Positions 44,097-53,000 of a stretch of DNA of 64,000 nt are shown here, piece by piece. The notes below the pieces were generated by a model. The model worked only from the letters and a program-made list of their open reading frames with translations. It did not search any database and had not been told where the DNA came from. Both the position numbers and the translations under genes were made by a program. Positions within the stretch are counted from its first letter, which is position 1. The number at the start of each line of letters is the position of its first letter. The stretch lies in the NCBI GenBank assembly GCA_036788195.1, contig DAIQNX010000007.1, positions 1 to 64,000 of the forward strand. The letters run 5' to 3'. The DNA comes from CALFXN01 sp937957815 (lineage in GTDB: Bacteria; Synergistota; Synergistia; Synergistales; Aminobacteriaceae).

Positions 44097-44478
44097 CAGA
44101 ACCGCTCCCTCCGTCCTTCCACGACATCGTCAGCGCGCGGTCGATGGCGATCAGAACGCCCGTGACGCCCTCGGCGTGCACTGGTCTCGGAATGACCGTG
44201 CGCGTTACGGATCGCTCACGATGCTCCCCTTCCCGTCTCTTCGGACGGAACCGGCCCGGTCCGATGAAGGGCGAATTCGCGAATAATGCAGTGAAGTACG
44301 CAATATGCACGCAGTATAGATATCGGATCCGGCGCTGTCAAACGAACGGAATGTTTTCCGTATACATTTCAGCAGGTTCCGCCAATTAGTGAACTCATTG
44401 ACGAATGGTATGGACAGTGATATCGTCTTCCCCGAAGATACGTGAAATACTTCTCATTGTTTGAGGGAGGGAATGAAC
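44097..44478. other. Divergent intergenic region with an alcohol dehydrogenase promoter
   Basis: About 380 bases with no convincing gene. TTGACG (44398-44403), 17 bases and TATCGT (44421-44426) form a plausible promoter for the alcohol dehydrogenase gene. An AT-rich block at 44280-44395 probably also holds the peptidase promoter on the other strand, but no clear pair of boxes was identified there. Confidence 0.5.
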
Positions 44479-45690
44479 GTGTGGGACAGTACGATAGACA
44501 TCGGTTCCGTTCGCGAGATCAGGACGAAAACGACGGCGTATCTTGGCGTCGGCGCCATCGCGAAGATCGCCGACATCGCGACGGAGCTTCGCAACAGGGG
44601 AATCGACAGGGTGCTCGTCATGTGCGGCAGGGGATCCTACCGCTCGACGGGGGCGTGGGATCACGTGCAAAAGGCACTCGCTGCAAGCCGTATCGCGTTC
44701 GCGCTCTACGATAGAGTCACGCCGAACCCCACCGTCGACAGCGTGGACGAGGCCGTGGCACTCGGTCGTTCGTTCGGCGCACGGGCCGTCGTCGCGATCG
44801 GCGGCGGAAGCCCGATCGACGCGGGCAAGAGCGCGGCCATTCTTCTGGAATACGGGGACAAAAGCGCGCGCGACCTCTACGAGCTGAAATTCGTCCCTGA
44901 ACGGGCCGTGCCGGTCGTCGCCGTGAACCTCACGCACGGGACCGGCACCGAAGTCGACCGCTTCGCCGTCGTGAGCATCCCGGAGAAGGAGTTCAAGCCC
45001 GCGATCGCCTACGACTGCATCTACCCGCTCTACGCGATCGACGACCCGGCGCTGATGACGGGCCTGTCGTCCGATCAGACGCGCTTCGTCTCGATCGATG
45101 CGGTGAACCATGTCCTCGAGGCATGCACGACGAAGGCTGCGTCCCCTTACACGATCCTGCTCGCGCAGGAGACCGTCCGTCTCGTAGCCCATTATCTGCC
45201 GATCGCGATCGAAAATCCGAAAGATCTCCGCGCCCGGTACTTCCTGCTGTACGCGTCGATGATCGCGGGAATCTGCTTCGACAACGGTCTTCTGCACTTC
45301 ACGCACGCGCTCGAGCATCCGCTGTCCGCGATGAAGCCGGAACTCGCGCACGGTCTCGGGCTTGCGATGATCGTGCCGGCCGTCGTTCGCGAGATTTATC
45401 CGGCGGTGCCGGCCGTTCTCGCTTCCGTCCTCGAACCGATCACCGGACCGCTCAAGGGGCTTCCCGAAGAGGCCGAGACAGTCGCAAAGGCTCTCGAATC
45501 GTGGCTCTTTTCGCTCGGTGTCACGAAGAAACTCAGGGACGAAGGGTTTGCCGAAGACGCAATCGCCCGTCTCGTACACCTCGCGCGGCACACGCCGTCG
45601 CTCGACGGGCTGCTTTCGATGGCTCCCGTCGCGTCCGGCGATGACGTCATCGAACGGATCTACCGGACCTCGCTCGCTCCCCTGGCGTAA
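44479..45690 (+). CDS. Iron-containing alcohol dehydrogenase
   Basis: This cytoplasmic NAD(P)-dependent group III alcohol dehydrogenase of about 403 residues would interconvert an alcohol and aldehyde/ketone. The cofactor motif is VVAIGGGSPIDAGKSAA. Metal ligands are expected in SIDAVNHVLEA, LLHFTHALEHPLSAM and ELAHGLGLAM. GTG 44479 is favoured because GGGAGGG ends seven bases upstream; ATG 44473 is too close to that site but cannot be excluded. It is monocistronic, with a promoter at 44398-44426 and a strong terminator after it. The substrate is unknown. Confidence 0.9.
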   Translation: MWDSTIDIGSVREIRTKTTAYLGVGAIAKIADIATELRNRGIDRVLVMCGRGSYRSTGAWDHVQKALAASRIAFALYDRVTPNPTVDSVDEAVALGRSFGARAVVAIGGGSPIDAGKSAAILLEYGDKSARDLYELKFVPERAVPVVAVNLTHGTGTEVDRFAVVSIPEKEFKPAIAYDCIYPLYAIDDPALMTGLSSDQTRFVSIDAVNHVLEACTTKAASPYTILLAQETVRLVAHYLPIAIENPKDLRARYFLLYASMIAGICFDNGLLHFTHALEHPLSAMKPELAHGLGLAMIVPAVVREIYPAVPAVLASVLEPITGPLKGLPEEAETVAKALESWLFSLGVTKKLRDEGFAEDAIARLVHLARHTPSLDGLLSMAPVASGDDVIERIYRTSLAPLA

Positions 45691-45727
45691 CGCCCGGGGA
45701 CTTCCTCTTTCGCAGCTCCACCCCCGA

Positions 45728-45762
45728 AACGAACGGCCGGGATTTCTTCCCGGCCGTTCGTT
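45728..45762. terminator. Bidirectional terminator
   Basis: AACGAACGGCCGGGA (45728-45742) and TCCCGGCCGTTCGTT (45748-45762) form a perfect 15-bp stem with loop TTTCT. It lies between the convergent alcohol dehydrogenase and thioesterase genes. Confidence 0.8.
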
Positions 45763-45792
45763 GTCCGTTCCGTTATCTCCGCCGTCGCGACC

Positions 45793-46557
45793 TCAGGAAT
45801 CCGCCGCACCGGACGGCCGCGGGCTCCATTCCGTGAACAGGCGCGCGCGTTCGGCTCCATCGGCGCCGAGGACCGAATGAAGGTAGCTTCGGACACCCGA
45901 GGGAGATTCCATCGTTTGCGTCCGCACGCTCACGAGCCCCCGTCCTTCGGTCGGACGCAGGAACTCCGCCTCGACGTGCGAGATTGCCCGCCCGCGCAGA
46001 ACGCCGTCGGGAACGGCCTCCGCCGCCCAGGCGAAGTACACCGCGTTGTTGACGTGTCCGTTCAGGTCGAGATCCCATTCCCGGATCCGGAACGGCACTT
46101 CGAAATCCTCCCCGTCGAACGGAGGCAGATCCGGCAAATCGCCGGCGACCGGACGCGCCTCGCTGACGTAAAGGGGCGTCGAGCATCGGTCGAGCCGTAT
46201 GGGGCGTCCGCGTCCGACGTCGATCAGAATCCAGCACGTCAGTGCCGTCGCGAAAGTTCCGTCGTCGTCGCGCATTTCGAACGCGCGCATCGAGTAGAGG
46301 TTTCTGTGCGGCTCGTGCCACGTCGTCACGTGGAGTTCCCGTCCGTGAACGGGGTAGCGGTCCACGCGGATGCTGTAGCGGCGCAGAACCCAGCTCACGC
46401 CGCGCGGCAGAAGGTTCGCGACGGACATGTCCATCCGACGCGCGTCGCGGTCCGCCATGTCCTGAAAGATGTCGAGAAGTACGGGGAATTTCATCCGTCC
46501 GTCCGGACCGATTCCCGCATACGGAATCTGTAAGGTCGCCTCGAGCACACGCATCAT
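45793..46557 (-). CDS. Acyl-ACP thioesterase (FatA-like)
   Basis: It releases fatty acids from acyl carrier protein. The 254-residue product has the double hot-dog layout of PF01643. The N-terminal half has PVLLDIFQDMADRDARRMDMS and WVLRRYSIRVDRYP. The C-terminal half has DLDLNGHVNNAVYFAWAAEAVP, the conserved Asn-His region. ATG 46557 (or 46554) has only a weak AACGGG before it. It is divergent from the LysM gene and ends at the 45728 terminator. The role may be to free fatty acids for membrane adjustment; chain length cannot be told. Confidence 0.88.
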   Translation of the reverse strand: MMRVLEATLQIPYAGIGPDGRMKFPVLLDIFQDMADRDARRMDMSVANLLPRGVSWVLRRYSIRVDRYPVHGRELHVTTWHEPHRNLYSMRAFEMRDDDGTFATALTCWILIDVGRGRPIRLDRCSTPLYVSEARPVAGDLPDLPPFDGEDFEVPFRIREWDLDLNGHVNNAVYFAWAAEAVPDGVLRGRAISHVEAEFLRPTEGRGLVSVRTQTMESPSGVRSYLHSVLGADGAERARLFTEWSPRPSGAADS

Positions 46558-46621
46558 CCCGTTTCGTCGAATAGTGATCTTTCGTATTATGCGCCTTTTC
46601 GCACGTTCGCGGCGGGCGTCG

Positions 46622-46627
46622 TATAAT
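46622..46627 (+). promoter_or_regulatory. -10 box upstream of the LysM/M23-like gene
   Basis: A perfect TATAAT lies 60 bases before the start codon. TTCGCA at 46598-46603, 18 bases upstream, is a poor -35 candidate. Confidence 0.5.
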
Positions 46628-46687
46628 ATTGAAATTGGATGGCATTTCATTCGCGCCCGAACCCGGGCGCCGGAGGTCGAACGACGC

Positions 46688-47821
46688 ATGAGGCGTACTG
46701 TCCGCGCGCTATTGATGCCGCTTCTCCTGTTGGCGGCCTGGGCCGGCTCCCTCTCCGCGGCGGAGCATCCGTTCGCGGTCCACACGGTGAAGGCCGGAGA
46801 TACCGTTCAGGGCGTCGCAGCCCGCTATCGCATCGATCCCATGAACCTGACCGCCGCCAACGGGCTCTCCGCAGCGGACGCGCTGCCGCCGGCGGGGACG
46901 GTCCTTCTGATTCCGAAGTCGCCGAAGGACGTCCTCGCGACGCTCTACGAGGCCAAGCGCCGGGGACTCGGAGCATGGCCGAAACCGCGGTTCGCAGACG
47001 AATTTCTCGCGCCGCTCGTCCCGCAGGAGGACGTTCCCGAAAGTCGGGACTACCGCGCAAAGGTTCCCGATCGCGTCAGCGTCGCGACGCCGAAGGGCGG
47101 ACACGAACAGCTGCGCCCCGACGAAGCGGCCGCAACCGCGCCGACACCGGCGCCGAAGGGCGAAGAACCCGCAGCCCCGCCCGCTCCCGAAGCGGCCTCC
47201 GGACGGAAGCCGGACGCAACGGAACATCTGGTCCGCGAGGGAGACACTCTCTACCGCATCGCGAGATCCTACGGGGTTTCGTTCTCGGAACTCCTGCGCG
47301 TCAACTCCTTCACGGAGTCGACCGTCATCCGGATCGGGCAGACGATCCGGCTTCCCGGCGCGGCGGACACGCCGACGCAGGAAAAGGCCCCTCCGAAGTC
47401 CGCGAAGCCGCGCGCCCGGGAGGCGAAGCCGACGCAACCACCGCAGCCCGCGAAGCAGAGCGGCCTCGAACTCCAGTGGCCGCTCCGGAGCGGTTCGGCT
47501 CCCAAACAGGTGGGCACGAACTTCGGATCGGGGCTGAGCGCGAGCGCGAAGCCCGGCGAGACCGTCTATGCAGCCGCCGACGCGACCGTGCTCCACGGCG
47601 GATGGATGAAGGACTTCGGCAACGCGGTCTACCTCAACCACGGCAACGGCATCGCCACGTTCTACGGAGGGCTCGGAACTCTCTACGTCACATCGGGACA
47701 GACCGTGAAGCGCGGGACGAAGATCGCGACAATCGGCGACGGCCCGGCCCCGAAGCTGGTCTTCCATCTCCTGCGCGACGGCAAGTCCGTCGATCCGAGG
47801 CCCTATCTGGCGAAGCAGTGA
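46688..47821 (+). CDS. LysM-domain protein with a degenerate M23 (LytM) domain
   Basis: The 377-residue exported protein has a signal peptide (LLMPLLLLAAWAGSLSA) and two LysM modules: VKAGDTVQGVAARYRIDPMN near residue 35 and VREGDTLYRIARSYGVSFSE near 182. Pro/Ala-rich linkers follow, then a C-terminal LytM-like fold (about 260-375). Active M23 peptidases need H-x(n)-D and H-x-H zinc ligands. Here the first site reads GTNFGSG without His, and the later strands read TFYGGL and LVFHLL, so zinc binding is lost. It is therefore probably a cell-wall-bound activator or structural protein, like EnvC/NlpD. GGAGG precedes ATG by 11 bases. Confidence 0.88.
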   Translation: MRRTVRALLMPLLLLAAWAGSLSAAEHPFAVHTVKAGDTVQGVAARYRIDPMNLTAANGLSAADALPPAGTVLLIPKSPKDVLATLYEAKRRGLGAWPKPRFADEFLAPLVPQEDVPESRDYRAKVPDRVSVATPKGGHEQLRPDEAAATAPTPAPKGEEPAAPPAPEAASGRKPDATEHLVREGDTLYRIARSYGVSFSELLRVNSFTESTVIRIGQTIRLPGAADTPTQEKAPPKSAKPRAREAKPTQPPQPAKQSGLELQWPLRSGSAPKQVGTNFGSGLSASAKPGETVYAAADATVLHGGWMKDFGNAVYLNHGNGIATFYGGLGTLYVTSGQTVKRGTKIATIGDGPAPKLVFHLLRDGKSVDPRPYLAKQ

Positions 47822-47822
47822 T

Positions 47823-47841
47823 CTCCCCCCGGCCCGGGGAG
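47823..47841. terminator. Weak hairpin between convergent genes
   Basis: CTCCCC (47823-47828) pairs with GGGGAG (47836-47841) directly after the LysM gene stop. The stem is only 6 bp and there is no T run, so its function is uncertain. Confidence 0.35.
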
Positions 47842-47855
47842 CGCGGACGACAGGA

Positions 47856-48962
47856 TCAGGTTCCGAGCGTCAGCCGTTCCCCGTAGCTGTCGAGGAAGTT
47901 GTACGCGATATCTCTGAATTCCCGTTCGTTCGCGAGGAACGCGTCGACGACGTCGGGATCGAAGCTCTTTCCCCGCTCTCCGGTGATGATTTCCACCGCC
48001 TTCGCGTGGGAGTAGGGCGGTTTGTAGACGCGCCGGCTGATCAGCGCGTCGTAGACGTCCGCAAGAGCCATGAGACGTCCGGAAACGGGGATGTCCTCGC
48101 CGGCCAGTCCGCAGGGATACCCCTGTCCGTTCCATTTTTCGTGATGCGTCGCGGCGATTTCGGCGGCAATCCGCAGGAAGGTACTCCCTCCCATGCTTTC
48201 CTCGGCGTTCCGTAACGCGCTCCGGCCATAGGCGGTGTGGAGCTTCATCTCCTCGAATTCCTCGCCGCTCAGCTTTCCGGGTTTCTTGAGGATCTGGTCC
48301 GGGATCCCGACCTTGCCGATATCGTGCAGCGGCGCTGTCTTGAACAGGAGGTCGATGATACCGTCCTCCGAGAGGTAGACACGGAATTTCGGGTGGCTTC
48401 TGAGGTGTTCGGCAAGCACGCGGACATAGCGCTGCGTACGCAGGATATGGCCGCCGGTCTCGAGATCCCTCGTCTCGGCGAGCGCGGAGAGGCTGTTGAT
48501 CATGACCTCCTGCAGGGCGACGATTTCTCTGGTTCGTTCCCGGACGAGCTCCTCGAGGTGATCGCGGTATCTCTTGAGGTTCAGGTGGTTTTTCACGCGG
48601 GCCTTCACGAGCTCCAGAATGAACGGCTTCGTGATGTAATCCACGGCACCCATCGCCAGGCCGCGGGCCTCGTCGCTTTCCTCCGTCTTCGCGGTCAGGA
48701 AGATCACGGGGATATCCGCCGTTTCCGGAGCGGCAGACAGGCGTTCGTAGACCTCGTATCCGTCCATATCGGGCATGATGATGTCGAGCAGGATGAGATC
48801 GGGGCGGTCTTCGGCGGCGGTTTCCAGCGCCGTCTGTCCGTCCATCGCCACGCGGACGTCATAGAGATCCCCGAGCGCCGAGACGAGCTCGTCGACACTC
48901 GATTCGACGTCATCGACGATGAGGACTTTCGCCGGGGAAGATTCAACCATGTTTTCCGTCAC
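47856..48962 (-). CDS. Response regulator with HD-GYP output, copy 1
   Basis: The 368-residue protein has an N-terminal receiver (VLIVDDVESSVDELV, Asp in LILLDIIMPDMDG, Lys in AVDYITKPFILE), a coiled linker and an HD-GYP domain with PLHDIGKVGIPDQIL and THHEKWNGQGYPCGL. It likely degrades cyclic di-GMP after phosphorylation. It is closely similar along its whole length to the next upstream gene (49011-50093), sharing ETGGHILRTQRYVR, which points to tandem duplication. The start may be GTG 48962 or ATG 48950; neither has ideal spacing. It is the last gene of the hybrid-kinase operon. Confidence 0.92.
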   Translation of the reverse strand: MTENMVESSPAKVLIVDDVESSVDELVSALGDLYDVRVAMDGQTALETAAEDRPDLILLDIIMPDMDGYEVYERLSAAPETADIPVIFLTAKTEESDEARGLAMGAVDYITKPFILELVKARVKNHLNLKRYRDHLEELVRERTREIVALQEVMINSLSALAETRDLETGGHILRTQRYVRVLAEHLRSHPKFRVYLSEDGIIDLLFKTAPLHDIGKVGIPDQILKKPGKLSGEEFEEMKLHTAYGRSALRNAEESMGGSTFLRIAAEIAATHHEKWNGQGYPCGLAGEDIPVSGRLMALADVYDALISRRVYKPPYSHAKAVEIITGERGKSFDPDVVDAFLANEREFRDIAYNFLDSYGERLTLGT

Positions 48963-49010
48963 TTCCTTCCTGTTGCGAAACAGCGTACTCCATCCGACCG
49001 CAATTTTCCA

Positions 49011-50093
49011 CTATTCCTCTTTATCCGAAATATCGTCATCCGGGAATTCGCGGGCTATTTCCCCGATTTCATCCCCTACCCCGAGGAAACAGTCCGTCAT
49101 TCCGGGATCGAACGACGTCCCGCGCCCTTCGGCGACGACCGAAATCGCGCGGTCATGCGGAAACGGCTCCTTGTACACCCGACGGCTGACCAGTGCGTCG
49201 TACACGTCGGCAAGAGCCATGATCCGACCCGAAACCGGGATTTCGGCTCCCCCGACGCCGCGGGGGTATCCGCTTCCGTCCCATTTCTCGTGGTGGGAGT
49301 ACGCGATCTCGGCCGCCAGACGCATGAACGAGTTGGATCCGAGCCTCTTTTCCGCCATACGCAACGCCCGGAGTCCATACACTGTGTGTCGCTTCATCTC
49401 CTCGAACTCCTCGTGCGTGAGCTTTCCCGGCTTTCTGAGAATCGCATCGGGAACGCCGACCTTTCCGATATCGTGGAGTGGCGCGGATTTGTACAGGAGG
49501 TCGATCGTCGCGTCGTTCAGGGAGTCCCGGTATTCAGGAAGCAGGCTCAGACGTTCGGCGAGAAGGCGGACGTACCGCTGCGTCCGGAGTATGTGGCCGC
49601 CCGTCTCGGGATCCCGCGTTTCGGTGAGCGACGCGAGGCAATATATCGCCACCTCCTGTGTCGCCGCCAGTTCGGCGGTGCGTTCCCGCACGAGATCCTC
49701 CAGTTTGTCGCGATAGCGCTTGAGTTCGATCTGGTTGTTCACGCGCGATTTCACGAGTTCGGGGCTGAAGGGTTTCGCGATGTAGTCCACCGCGCCGAGC
49801 GCAAGCCCGCGCGCCTCGTCGCTCTCGCTTGTCATCGCCGTCAGGAAGATGACGGGGATATCGTTCGTCGCGGCATTCGCCTTGAGGCGACGGCACACCT
49901 CGTACCCGTCCATTCCGGGCATCATCACGTCGAGAAGGATCATGTCCGGCTTTTCTTCCGAGACCGCCTCGAGCGCGCCCGCTCCGTCCATCGCGACGCG
50001 GACGTCGTAAACCGCGTCGAGCGTTCCGACGAGGACATCGACGTTCGCCTCCGTATCGTCGACAACCAACACCTTCGGCGGACCTCCTGTCAT
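49011..50093 (-). CDS. Response regulator with HD-GYP output, copy 2
   Basis: The 360-residue paralogue of the downstream gene has a receiver (VLVVDDTEANVDVLV, Asp in MILLDVMMPGMDG, Lys in AVDYIAKPFSPEL) and an HD-GYP domain (PLHDIGKVGVPDAIL, SHHEKWDGSGYPRGV). Its start at 50093 shares a 4-base ATGA overlap with the end of the hybrid-kinase gene, so it is very likely that kinase's partner. The two copies differ mainly in their C-terminal tails, which suggests divergence in partners or localisation. Confidence 0.93.
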   Translation of the reverse strand: MTGGPPKVLVVDDTEANVDVLVGTLDAVYDVRVAMDGAGALEAVSEEKPDMILLDVMMPGMDGYEVCRRLKANAATNDIPVIFLTAMTSESDEARGLALGAVDYIAKPFSPELVKSRVNNQIELKRYRDKLEDLVRERTAELAATQEVAIYCLASLTETRDPETGGHILRTQRYVRLLAERLSLLPEYRDSLNDATIDLLYKSAPLHDIGKVGVPDAILRKPGKLTHEEFEEMKRHTVYGLRALRMAEKRLGSNSFMRLAAEIAYSHHEKWDGSGYPRGVGGAEIPVSGRIMALADVYDALVSRRVYKEPFPHDRAISVVAEGRGTSFDPGMTDCFLGVGDEIGEIAREFPDDDISDKEE

Positions 50094-53000
50094 CCGTCTT
50101 TCGCCTCCTCTCCGGACAGCACGCGCAGGAGCGCCGTCACGCGGAGTTCCGCCTCCCTGAACTTGTACTGTCCGAGCAACGCGTCCATCTCGACCAGGGA
50201 CCGGGAGTACCCGTCCGGCCACGAAAAGGCAAGGATCTCCGCCATGATTTCCCGGCACGGCCGCGGTTTGCGCTTTCGCATTTCGGGGAGCAGCCTTTCG
50301 AGCATCGACGCGAGCCGGGCAACGTCTCCGGGTTCGCTTCCTCCGGCGGACGAGGCTTCTTCCCCGGCAAGGCAGGCGACTACCGGATCGAGATCCCGGA
50401 TCACGCGCACCAGCTCCTGCTCGAACGGCACCAGCGCACTCTCGTCCGTGAGTCCGGAGGAAACCGCCAGCGCCGATTCGAGGAGTTCGGCCCTTCTCTG
50501 GAGATCCGGCGCCCCGATCGTTCCCGCGACGCCTTTGATCGTGTGCGCCATTCTGAGGGCGCTCTCCGTGTCCCCGCCAGAGAGGGCGGAACGGATCTGT
50601 CCGGAAATCCCGGCGTAATCGCGATGGAACTTTCCCAAAAGGCTCGCGTACAGCTTCGTGTTCCCGGATACTCGGGAGAGACCGATCTCGCTGTTCACGA
50701 CCGAGAGACTCGACAGGTCGCACGGATTCCCTTCCTCTTCCGGAACCGCTGGATTCGGGACCGCGTATTCCGGCGGGAGCGTCCGCTCTCCGGGACGGAT
50801 CCACCGCACGAGCGTCCGCAAAACGTCCGCAGGGTCTACGGGCTTGGTCACGTAATCGTCCATTCCGCTTTCGAGGACCCGTTCCCGCACCCCCGCCATG
50901 GCGTCGGCGGTCATCGCGACAATCGGCACGGCGGTGGCCGCTCCGCCGGGTCCGACCTCCGCTTTTTCCCGGCGACGGATCTCGGAGGCGGCCGCGAATC
51001 CATCCATCTCCGGCATCTGAAGGTCCATGAGGACGACGTCGTAGGGCGTGGACGATCGTCTCGCCTCCGTCACCCGTTCGACGCCGATGCGTCCGTTTTC
51101 GGCGATGTCGACGAAGAACCCCTCCGACGAGAGAAGTTCCGTGGCGAGCTGCCGGTTGATTTCGTTGTCCTCTACCAGCAGCAGACGCGCCCCTCGGCGC
51201 TCGTCGAGCCCGTCCGGCGCCTCGATCTTCCGCTTCCCCTTCTCGATTCCCTGTTCCGCGGGATGCCCGAAAGCCTCCATGATCGCATCGAAGAGAAGGG
51301 ACTGTGTCACGGGTTTGAGAAGATATCCGTCGAGATTGATCCGTTTCGCGTCCTCCATGACGTCATCCCGACCGTAACCGGTCACGAGGATGATTTTCGG
51401 GATCCGTTCGAGTGTGGATTCCTGCTGGATCCGTTTCGCCGCCTCGATGCCGTCCATTCCTGGCATCATCCAGTCCATGAAGACGAGGTCGAAGGGAAGC
51501 TCTCCCATAAAGGCGTCGGAACGGAGTTTTTCGACGGCCGCTTCCCCCGAGGCGGCGGAGAAAACGTCGCACGAGAACCCCCTCAGATAGTGCTCCATGA
51601 CCTCGCGGAATGTGGCGTTATCGTCGACGACCATGATCTTCAGGCCGCGCACGGCCTCCGGAGCTGCGACGCGCGAGGACTGCCCTTTCCGGAGGCCGAA
51701 TTCCGCGGTGAACCGGAAGACGCTTCCCTTCCCCGGCACGCTCTCGACTCCGATCGAACCTCCCATGTGCTCGACGAGGTTGCGACTGATGCTCAGACCG
51801 AGTCCCGTTCCGCCATAGCGCCGCGTCGTCGAGGCATCGGCCTGTTCGAAGGAGCGAAAAAGCCTGTTTCGCTGCTCTTCCGTCATTCCGATTCCGGTAT
51901 CGCTGACCGCGAAGTTCAGCGTCGCGTCGTCCGGGCCGGCCCGGCCGCACGCGACGGAAACGACGACCTCGCCCCTTTCCGTGAACTTGACCGCATTGTT
52001 CACGAGGTTGAGCAACACCTGCCCCAGCCGCAACGGATCGCCGACGAGCGCCCCCGGAACGTCCGGAGCGACGTCGAAGATCAGTTCGAGTCCCTTCTCC
52101 TGTGCCTTCATCGTGACCTGATTCGCGAGATTTCCGAGGACTCCGCTGAGTTCGAAGTCGATTCGTTCGAGATCGAGTTTTCCGGCCTCGATCTTCGAGA
52201 AATCGAGAATGTCGTTGATGATCCCGAGGAGGTTCTGTGCCGAGGCGTTGACTTTCGTGACGTAGTCCCGCTGCTTCGGCGTAAGGTCGGTCCTGAGGGC
52301 CAGATGGCTCATTCCGATGATCGCGTTCATCGGCGTCCGGATCTCGTGGCTCATGTTCGCGAGAAAGTCGCCCTTCGCCTTCGTCGCCTCTTCGGCCTCG
52401 CGCCGGGCCTTCTCGAGGTCCGCCAGCATTTCCTGCATCCTGCCCTTCGCACGGTCACGTTCGGCGATCTGCACGCGCAGCTCTTCGCCGGTGCGATTGA
52501 GTTCGGCGACGACATGCCGGAGTTCGTTTTCTGCCTGCTTTCTCGCGGATACCTCGGACGAGAGCCGTCGGTTCCAGAACAGGATCAGCGAGAGCAGGAA
52601 GAGTGCCCCTGCCGTGACTTTCCAGACGAGCGCGTAGTCGATTCCCTTCGCGTATTCGACGTGCATCCAGCGGCTTTCGATCTCCCGGTGTTCCTGTTCC
52701 GTCATCGACGCGAAGACCTTGTCGATGATCGAGACAGCCTCAGGAAACCGCAAGTCGACGCCGATCCGGTGGTCGAACCGATACCCCGCCTCGCCCGCGA
52801 TCTTGAGGTTCGAGAGACCGAGATCCCGCATCACCTCGATGGCGACCGCCATGTGCTCCACGAACGCGAACGCGCTGCCGTCGGCGACTCTCAGGAGTCC
52901 TTCGGCGACGTCGTTCGTTTCGACGATTCGGATTTCGGGGTAGTGCCTCCTGAGATAGTTCGCGGCCGTATACCCCCTGCCCGCGGCGACGGTCCGTCCC

